From Desulfobacteraceae bacterium (GTDB taxonomy: Bacteria > Desulfobacterota > Desulfobacteria > Desulfobacterales > UBA11574): 6,966 nucleotides of DNA. The position numbers were made by a program, and so were the translations under genes. The stretch covers positions 1 to 6,966 of the forward strand of contig JAOUGB010000123.1 in the NCBI GenBank assembly GCA_029857875.1, written 5' to 3'. Below are positions 1 through 4,375 of this stretch, piece after piece. A model generated the notes under the pieces. It was not told the origin of the DNA. It saw only the letters and a program-made list of their open reading frames with translations, and ran no database searches. The first letter of the stretch is position 1; the number at the start of each line of letters is the position of its first letter.

Positions 1-160
1 CTTTCTAACGATCTCTAAACCACTCAAATAGTACACGCTTTTCAAAAAAGATGATCCATTCCGCTCCCGCTCTCCGAGCCGAAGACTGATCTATAAGCGC
101 TTACAATAAAAACTCCCCGACCCCTTAACTATTTTCTATTTACTATTTACTATCTAATTT
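1..160. other. Non-coding stretch downstream of the sulfurylase/kinase gene
   Basis: All three plus-strand frames hit stop codons within the first 31 bases. The only minus-strand ATG near the edge (57-59) reads five codons and then stops, so no gene enters from the left. The stretch holds a perfect 10-bp palindrome (TAAGCGCTTA, 94-103) and a short tandem repeat (129-153, listed separately). I see no convincing hairpin plus T-tract that would end the minus-strand gene. Confidence 0.7.
129..153. repeat. Heptanucleotide tandem repeat, about 3.6 copies
   Basis: Units are CTATTTT (129-135), CTATTTA (136-142), CTATTTA (143-149) and CTAT (150-153). The repeat ends eight bases past the stop codon of the minus-strand sulfurylase/kinase gene, so it lies in its 3' untranslated region. 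It is short, AT-rich and may have no function beyond being a site of slippage. Confidence 0.6.
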
Positions 161-1876
161 TCAAATGTATCCTTTCTGCCCCAAAAACAACAAAATCTCC
201 TGAGCGGCTTCATCAGGTGTAAGATCGGAAGTATCGATTCTCACCTCCGGTGATAAGGGGATCTCGTAGGGATCATCAACCCCGGTAAATCCTTTGATCA
301 ACCCGGCCCGGGCCTTTGCATACATCCCCTTTCGATCTCTTTTTTCACAAACTTTTATAGGGGTGGACACATGCACCTCGATAAATCCGCCATAGTTTTC
401 GATGGCGTTCCTGATTTCCGTTCTGGTGCCATTGTAAGGTGCAATGGGTGCGCAAATGGCAATGCCGCGATTCTTGGTTATCTCACCGGCCACAAAACCG
501 ATGCGCCGCACATTGGTATCTCTGTCCTCTTTGGAAAAACTGAGCTGGCTCGACAGATTTCGACGTACAATATCGCCGTCCAACAAAGTGACCGGCCGAT
601 CCCCCATTTCCAGAAAGCGTGAATAGAGCACTTGGGCAATGGTCGATTTTCCCGCACCTGATAGGCCTGTTAAAAATATTGTAAAGCCTTGTCTATCCGG
701 GGATGGATATGCTTTTTTCAATTCAACCACTACCTCTTTGAACGTTGCCCACTCCGGTATTCTACGTCCTGTTCTGATTCGCTCACGAATATCAGAGCTT
801 GAAAAAGAAATATACTGCTCCCCCTCGGGTATCTGATCTGAAGAACGATACTCATCTTCAAAAGGCAAATAGACAAGTTCTTCAAAAGGAATAATGGTCA
901 CACCGATTTCTCCGCTGTGTCTCTCAGTCAATTCTTGGGCCGCATGGCTCTCGTAAAATGGTTTCCCGGCCGCATCTGTTCCCGGACTGGCATGGTCTCG
1001 TCCGACAACAAAATGAGTACAACCATAATTTTTAGCAATGATGGTATGCAAAAGCGCCTCTTTAGGGCCGGCCAAACGCATGGAAAGAGGAAGCAGGTTC
1101 AGTACAAAAGAATCCGGCGGATAATGTCGGGTCACAGCCCTATAGCATCGGACTCTCGTGTAATGATCAAAATCGCCGGGTTTTGTCATTCCGGTAACCG
1201 GAAGAAGGAGTAGATTGGCCTTGGCCTGCCGCATGGCTTTTACCGTCATTTCAAACTGAAGACGCTGGATGGGGTTTCGTGTCTGAAATCCTAAAACTCT
1301 CTTCCATTTTAGTTTTTGATACACACGCCGGATTTCCTGCGGTGTCATACGAAGTTGTTTGAAGTCAAAGTGAAGGGGTGTGCTGAGGACCTCGAGTTTA
1401 CCCCCGATGTAATAATCACCTTCAGCACTCAATAGATACTTGACACCCTGATGCGTTATGTTGGTGGTACCATATACCAGCGATGCTTCTTTTTCCCGAT
1501 CCACCGGCCACATATCTTCAATATGCATGATGGCCAGCAAGAATCCTTCGTGATCTCTTAACGCCACCGATTGGCCGACTTCCAAAGTTCGTGCCTTTGT
1601 GTCGGAAATGCCAAGGCATATCGGTAGGGGCCAAAGAACGTTGCTTTGCAGTCGCATGCGGTCAAGCACAGACTCATAGTCAGGTCGGGTCATAAAGCCG
1701 TCAAGGGGAGAGAAGACCCCTGTTGCCAAGAGTTCGAGATCACAAAGTTGCCGGTCATTCAAGGTAATCTCCGGCAGGTTCAGGGAAATCTCCTTGAGTG
1801 TGCCGGCCCGCTCTTCATCGACGATCAGTTGGACAGGCGGTCCACCGTGATATTCAATTGTTGATGCATTTTTCAT
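161..1876 (-). CDS. Bifunctional sulfate adenylyltransferase / adenylylsulfate kinase (Sat-CysC fusion)
   Basis: A 571-aa cytoplasmic fusion expected to make APS from ATP and sulfate and then phosphorylate it to PAPS. The N-terminal PUA-like domain includes GVFSPLDGFM (53-62). The sulfurylase domain shows QTRNP (198-202), GMTKPGD (229-235) and GRDH (292-295). The APS kinase domain starts near residue 397, with P-loop GLSGAGKST (404-412), DGD (433-435), FSKEDRDTNVRRI (447-459) and a KARAG...FTGVDDPYE lid region, all as expected for an active kinase. Oddly, both histidines of the sulfurylase HxxH motif are glutamine (Q204, Q207; CAG codons at 1265-1267 and 1256-1258), so the first activity is uncertain. 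The ATG start at 1876 has GGAAG 7 nt upstream (1884-1888). The gene is monocistronic here, with its own promoter and no sulfate-reduction genes beside it. The family call is firm; the sulfurylase activity is not. Confidence 0.95.
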   Translation of the reverse strand: MKNASTIEYHGGPPVQLIVDEERAGTLKEISLNLPEITLNDRQLCDLELLATGVFSPLDGFMTRPDYESVLDRMRLQSNVLWPLPICLGISDTKARTLEVGQSVALRDHEGFLLAIMHIEDMWPVDREKEASLVYGTTNITHQGVKYLLSAEGDYYIGGKLEVLSTPLHFDFKQLRMTPQEIRRVYQKLKWKRVLGFQTRNPIQRLQFEMTVKAMRQAKANLLLLPVTGMTKPGDFDHYTRVRCYRAVTRHYPPDSFVLNLLPLSMRLAGPKEALLHTIIAKNYGCTHFVVGRDHASPGTDAAGKPFYESHAAQELTERHSGEIGVTIIPFEELVYLPFEDEYRSSDQIPEGEQYISFSSSDIRERIRTGRRIPEWATFKEVVVELKKAYPSPDRQGFTIFLTGLSGAGKSTIAQVLYSRFLEMGDRPVTLLDGDIVRRNLSSQLSFSKEDRDTNVRRIGFVAGEITKNRGIAICAPIAPYNGTRTEIRNAIENYGGFIEVHVSTPIKVCEKRDRKGMYAKARAGLIKGFTGVDDPYEIPLSPEVRIDTSDLTPDEAAQEILLFLGQKGYI

Positions 1877-1903
1877 TCAAAAGCTTCCAATCACCTGTTT
1901 AAT

Positions 1904-1940
1904 GGTTAACCGAAAAGGCTGTTTTTTTGTTTAACCGAAA
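1904..1940 (-). promoter_or_regulatory. Paired repeats in the leader of the sulfurylase/kinase gene
   Basis: The 10-mer TTAACCGAAA occurs at 1906-1915 and again at 1931-1940, exactly 25 bp apart. The first copy sits in a perfect 8-bp palindrome GGTTAACC (1904-1911). GGTTAA (1904-1909) and TTAACC (1931-1936) can also pair as an inverted repeat across a T-rich loop. Both copies lie just downstream of the predicted transcription start, between it and the Shine-Dalgarno sequence, so they could be an operator or an RNA structure. That role is an inference; only the repeats are seen. Confidence 0.4.
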
Positions 1941-1949
1941 TGTTGAAGA

Positions 1950-1978
1950 ATTTTAATTAGAATGGCGCTCCTTGTCAA
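1950..1978 (-). promoter_or_regulatory. Sigma70-type promoter of the sulfurylase/kinase gene
   Basis: On the minus strand a perfect -35 TTGACA (1978-1973) is followed by a 17-bp spacer and a -10 TAAAAT (1955-1950), which matches TATAAT at five of six positions. Transcription would start near 1943, giving a leader of about 67 nt before the ATG at 1876. The -35 box lies inside a perfect 15-bp palindrome (1968-1982), a position where a bound regulator could block polymerase. Confidence 0.7.
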
Positions 1979-1982
1979 GGAG
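1968..1982. repeat. Perfect 15-bp palindrome over the -35 box
   Basis: CTCCTTG, one central T, then CAAGGAG: 7-bp arms with no mismatch. It covers the whole TTGACA box of the sulfurylase/kinase promoter. It may be an operator, or the symmetry may be partly accidental because TTGACAA-type boxes easily form such arms. Confidence 0.5.
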
Positions 1983-2000
1983 AATAGAGGCAGGGTTGGC

Positions 2001-2073
2001 ATCATTGATTAAAAAGAAAAAAGCGGCCGACCAACTTATGGAAAAGCCGATCAAGCCGCCTTTTGTCAATGAT
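2001..2073 (-). terminator. Stem-loop terminator after the HU gene, with extra outer arms
   Basis: Read on the minus strand from the HU stop codon, GCGGC (2059-2055) pairs with GCCGC (2027-2023). A T-rich tract follows at 2022-2011 (six T or more, one C, then more T), as in a Rho-independent terminator. The loop holds further pairing options. A second, outer inverted repeat flanks it: ATCATTGA (2001-2008) against TCAATGAT (2066-2073), eight perfect pairs. A short T-tract on the plus strand (2061-2064) means it might also act in the other direction, although no plus-strand gene reads into it. Confidence 0.65.
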
Positions 2074-2084
2074 TAGAGATGTCC

Positions 2085-2357
2085 TTAAACCGCGTCTTTG
2101 AGTTTCTTTCCAGCCTTGAAAGTTACAGCATTTCTTGCCTTGATCTTCAAAGGTTCCCCTGTCTGAGGATTACGCCCTTTCCGGGCCTTTCTTCGAACTT
2201 TTGCAAAAGTACCAAATCCCACCAATGTAACCTTGCCGTCTTTTTTCTTCAGCGCTTTTGTAACATTTGCCATGAAAGATTCCAGGGCGGCGCCAGCTGC
2301 AGCTTTAGAAATTTTTGCATCCGTTGCCATAACTTCGACCAATTCTGCTTTTGTCAT
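2085..2357 (-). CDS. hup: HU family DNA-binding protein
   Basis: A 90-aa histone-like protein, the normal HU length, that binds and bends DNA as a dimer and helps organise the nucleoid. The N-terminal helical dimerisation half (about 1-40) starts MTKAELVEVMA. The saddle motif GFGTF is at 47-51. The DNA-binding arm carries GRNPQTGE (61-68), including the conserved intercalating proline (P64), followed by the typical basic tail FKAGKKLKD. The ATG at 2357 is set by a strong Shine-Dalgarno AAGGAGGG (2370-2363) five bases upstream. A promoter candidate lies at 2426-2456 and a terminator at 2001-2073, so it is probably transcribed alone. The family is certain; sequence alone does not tell HU from a paralogue such as IHF with full rigour, but the residues fit HU better. 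Confidence 0.96.
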   Translation of the reverse strand: MTKAELVEVMATDAKISKAAAGAALESFMANVTKALKKKDGKVTLVGFGTFAKVRRKARKGRNPQTGEPLKIKARNAVTFKAGKKLKDAV

Positions 2358-2425
2358 TTGCTCCCTCCTTTACTTAATGGTTCATTCATGCATTGTCCCT
2401 CTTTTTTACCGGTTACAGCAACAAA

Positions 2426-2456
2426 ATTATAAAGTCAACAAGTAAAACCCCGTCAA
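2426..2456 (-). promoter_or_regulatory. hup: Candidate sigma70 promoter of the HU gene
   Basis: On the minus strand there is a perfect -10 TATAAT (2431-2426) and a -35 TTGACG (2456-2451), five of six matches. The 19-bp spacer is longer than ideal. The leader to the ATG would be about 60 nt. Confidence 0.5.
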
Positions 2457-2470
2457 ATAAGGATTTAGGT

Positions 2471-2501
2471 AAAAAAACATGCTGACGAAATAAAAGCGTC
2501 A
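2471..2501 (-). terminator. Weak terminator candidate after the zinc-ribbon gene
   Basis: On the minus strand, TGACG (2501-2497) and CGTCA (2487-2483) form a 5-bp stem with a 9-nt loop. A run of seven T (2477-2471) begins only after a 5-base gap. The stem is short and the T-run is displaced, so this may not terminate well. Confidence 0.3.
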
Positions 2502-2528
2502 CCAATTGAGTGGGTGGTGAGTTTATAT

Positions 2529-3119
2529 TTATTGAATCGATTCAAGATTGTCTATGCACGATTCAGGGAATAGCCATTGGTGGCGTGGCAGAGATGATGC
2601 AAACCTGCTCACTTCATCAATGGTGACACCACTTCGTACAACAGCTTCATATTCTATGTCGAGGATTTTGTTTTCGAAGACGCTGGCATACCGTTGTATC
2701 GCTATTTCCCGAGTCGGAGGTTTCGTCATGTCTTTGGCATTAGTATAAAGCGCTTTTAAAAACAAATGGCCATCAGAATCGCGGGAGAGCATCGACATGG
2801 CCTTTGCGGCAAGAATCATCGCTCTCTCTTTACAGACCTTCCAGCTGTTCTGTTGCTCAACGAACCCGCTAATTGCGGCGGTTATTGTACGCATTAGATT
2901 AATTCGCCGTGCAGCCAATAGACAGCATAGAGCAACCCAAGCCGCTGCCTTTGGATCCGAGTCAATTTTTTCTAAATTCGTCGTGTAGTTTTTCAAAACA
3001 AGACCATAAGGCTGATAGCATTTCCGACATAAATGCCCGGCCCCCAATGGGTTCGGGTATTTTTTATCCCGAATAGTAAAAAAGGGATATTTTTTCTTGC
3101 ATTTCTGACAGATCGGCAT
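2529..3119 (-). CDS. Orphan protein with N-terminal Cys4 zinc-ribbon-like motif
   Basis: I do not recognise a family. From the ATG at 3119 the protein is 196 aa and opens MPICQKCKKKYPFF. Two CxxC pairs (C4/C7 and C31/C34, with 23 residues between) suggest a zinc ribbon or knuckle. Residues about 59-90 form a hydrophobic, alanine-rich helix with adjacent cysteines (VALCCLLAARR) that could be amphipathic or membrane-associated. The rest looks helical and soluble, and there is no signal peptide. An in-frame TTG at 3173 would add 18 residues but has no Shine-Dalgarno sequence. The ATG has a GGA 7 nt upstream and puts the CxxC at the very N-terminus, as in many small zinc-ribbon proteins, so I prefer it. 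The gene is divergent from the rubrerythrin-like gene. It is AT-rich, and its coding potential is supported by a long open frame and protein-like composition. Confidence 0.7.
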   Translation of the reverse strand: MPICQKCKKKYPFFTIRDKKYPNPLGAGHLCRKCYQPYGLVLKNYTTNLEKIDSDPKAAAWVALCCLLAARRINLMRTITAAISGFVEQQNSWKVCKERAMILAAKAMSMLSRDSDGHLFLKALYTNAKDMTKPPTREIAIQRYASVFENKILDIEYEAVVRSGVTIDEVSRFASSLPRHQWLFPESCIDNLESIQ

Positions 3120-3240
3120 CTTTTTTCCGGTATTTAAAGTCTTTAAACCCAGTATGCCAAGCTTTTTTTTCAACGATGGGATTTGTTTTAGACTTGACTA
3201 ACACAGGTGAACCGAAAGAGCAATTTATTATGTTTTATCC

Positions 3241-3270
3241 TTGACGATTTTATAAAAATTACGGTTTACT
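3241..3270 (+). promoter_or_regulatory. Candidate promoter of the rubrerythrin-like gene
   Basis: A -35 TTGACG (3241-3246, five of six matches) is followed after 18 bp by TTTACT (3265-3270, four of six matches). It would give a leader of about 80 nt. I see no clear PerR or Fur box. The assignment is tentative. Confidence 0.35.
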
Positions 3271-3304
3271 TTTTTCAAAGGAATTACCCAAGGACCAAAC
3301 TATA

Positions 3305-3317
3305 TAAGGTCGCCTTA
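3305..3317 (+). promoter_or_regulatory. Small inverted repeat in the leader of the rubrerythrin-like gene
   Basis: TAAGG (3305-3309) and CCTTA (3313-3317) are perfect complements around a 3-base centre, 25 bases before the Shine-Dalgarno sequence. It could be a short hairpin or half of an operator. It is small enough to be chance. Confidence 0.3.
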
Positions 3318-3356
3318 CAAAGTTTTATGAAACCATTAGATAAAGGAGGATAAACA

Positions 3357-3854
3357 ATGTCGGACACCTTAGATAAAGAGATGGCATTGGCTTTTGCAAA
3401 GATGTCCAAATCAAGCGCTTTGAACAGGTTATATGCGGCAAAAGTTAAAAGAGAGGGAAATGTTTTGCTTTCCAAATTGCTGTATTCCATCTCATGGTCA
3501 GAAAAAATTCGTGCTCGCCGCTCATTAATGTATATCAGAGGTAAAATTGGAGATCCAACTGAATATCTGAAGCGTCTGTTACACATCAAGCAAGAGAACG
3601 TCTCCATAAAATACCCGAAAATTTCCCGACTATCTATTGATACAGGGAAGAAAAAAGCTTCCGAAGCGTTTGATCAATTCAGTAAAGTGGAAAAAATCCA
3701 CCTAAAACTTTTAAAAGAAGCACTTAAAGGAAGTACCGATGAGTCAACAAAGTATTATGTCTGCCAGATCTGCGGCTATATTGCCGTGGACAAGATACCT
3801 CCAAAATGTCCGGTCTGCAATGCTGTTCAGGAAAAATTCAGGATGGAGGATTAA
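3357..3854 (+). CDS. Rubrerythrin-like protein with rubredoxin domain and degenerate diiron site
   Basis: A 165-aa protein with rubrerythrin layout: a helical, four-helix-bundle-like region (about 1-125) and a C-terminal rubredoxin-type domain with CxxC at 136/139 and 151/154 (YYVCQICGY...KCPVCNA). Normal rubrerythrins bind a diiron centre through glutamates and two ExxH motifs and reduce hydrogen peroxide. Here the last motif survives as E112-K-I-H115, but the second-helix one reads E49-K-I-R52, so its histidine is lost. The first-helix glutamate falls where S/K residues stand (17-20). The third helix reads ENVSIKYP (80-87) where a typical rubrerythrin has an ExxE before MYP. The iron-sulfur-free Fe(Cys)4 site should still form, while a normal diiron site seems unlikely. 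The ATG follows a strong AAAGGAGGA (3342-3350). The 3' end overlaps the convergent gene by 17 nt. The fold is inferred by pattern; peroxidase function is doubtful. Confidence 0.8.
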   Translation: MSDTLDKEMALAFAKMSKSSALNRLYAAKVKREGNVLLSKLLYSISWSEKIRARRSLMYIRGKIGDPTEYLKRLLHIKQENVSIKYPKISRLSIDTGKKKASEAFDQFSKVEKIHLKLLKEALKGSTDESTKYYVCQICGYIAVDKIPPKCPVCNAVQEKFRMED

Positions 3855-4104
3855 GCGTATCCAGATAAGATTTTAGAGACTCAAAACGCTGAGGTGTTTT
3901 AAGTTCATTACCGGAATCGTGGTCTGTGATACTCACAATAACCGGTTCGTCCACGGATTCAGGCAAATGAAGTTCATCATCGGCGGTGATGGTGACAAAG
4001 GCGTCATTTCCTTTATACTCGACTCTTTTGACATACCACTCGAAACCACTACAGCTCGATGATATCTTGAAACCATATGCTTCCATTATTTGATCAAGTT
4101 CCAT
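3838..4104 (-). CDS. Hypothetical protein, 88 aa
   Basis: I do not recognise a family. The small acidic, soluble-looking protein opens MELDQIMEAYGFKISSS. Its middle alternates hydrophobic and charged residues in a beta-like way (about 20-65: FEWYVKRVEY, DAFVTITAD, EPVIVSITDHD), and a helical end follows (RFESLKSYLDTL, 73-84). There is no signal peptide or membrane segment. The ATG at 4104 follows a purine-rich AGAGAAGAAA stretch, a modest ribosome site. A perfect TTGACA -35 box sits on the minus strand at 4207-4202, about 100 nt upstream, but its -10 partner is poor. The stop codon lies inside the end of the convergent rubrerythrin-like gene (17-nt overlap). It is called a gene because of its length, its composition and the lack of any competing frame here. 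Confidence 0.65.
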   Translation of the reverse strand: MELDQIMEAYGFKISSSCSGFEWYVKRVEYKGNDAFVTITADDELHLPESVDEPVIVSITDHDSGNELKTPQRFESLKSYLDTLNPPS

Positions 4105-4273
4105 TTTCTTCTCTTTTTTTAAGTATTTCAGGGATCGGGGTGTTTTTTATTTATTAAAGGTAAAATCATGCTGTAATACAATTACAAATGTTCAGGCTGT
4201 GTGTCAAGAATTAACCCGGATGAACGCTTGAGTCTGATTCGTTTATATATATTTACTCAAAGGCTTCGTGATA

Positions 4274-4298
4274 ATCCAGGGTTACTCTGTCTCTGGAT
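4274..4298 (+). promoter_or_regulatory. Hairpin in the upstream region of the urocanase gene
   Basis: ATCCAG (4274-4279) pairs with CTGGAT (4293-4298), and the stem can extend inward by one G-U and one G-C pair around a 9-nt loop. No T-tract follows, so it is not a terminator. The 271-bp gap 4105-4375 otherwise holds AT-rich sequence (for example 4242-4255 and 4311-4318), with no promoter I can call confidently for the urocanase operon. Confidence 0.35.
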
Positions 4299-4375
4299 CT
4301 AAAATTGTGGTATATAAAGCATTATTGCAGTAATCCATAAAATTTACCCACCCTTTTCCTAAAAGAGATACGAAA

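Noticed and set aside
2079..2432. Open frame of 117 codons on the plus strand over the HU gene
   Set aside because: It is the reverse of the HU gene plus its promoter, and is rich in Cys, Phe and Ser as antisense frames often are.
3120..3173. TTG start adding 18 residues to the zinc-ribbon protein
   Set aside because: There is no Shine-Dalgarno sequence before the TTG, while the ATG at 3119 has a GGA at good spacing and begins right at the CxxC motif. Not fully excluded.
3284..3607. Minus-strand open frame of 107 codons over the start of the rubrerythrin-like gene
   Set aside because: It overlaps the strong Shine-Dalgarno site and N-terminal half of the plus-strand gene, whose rubredoxin domain proves the other strand is coding.
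4300..4330. Possible sigma54 or sigma70 promoter for hutU around the TATATAAA stretch
   Set aside because: No GG-N10-GC pair and no acceptable -35 box at 16-18 bp from the TATATA/TATAAA hexamers, so not called.
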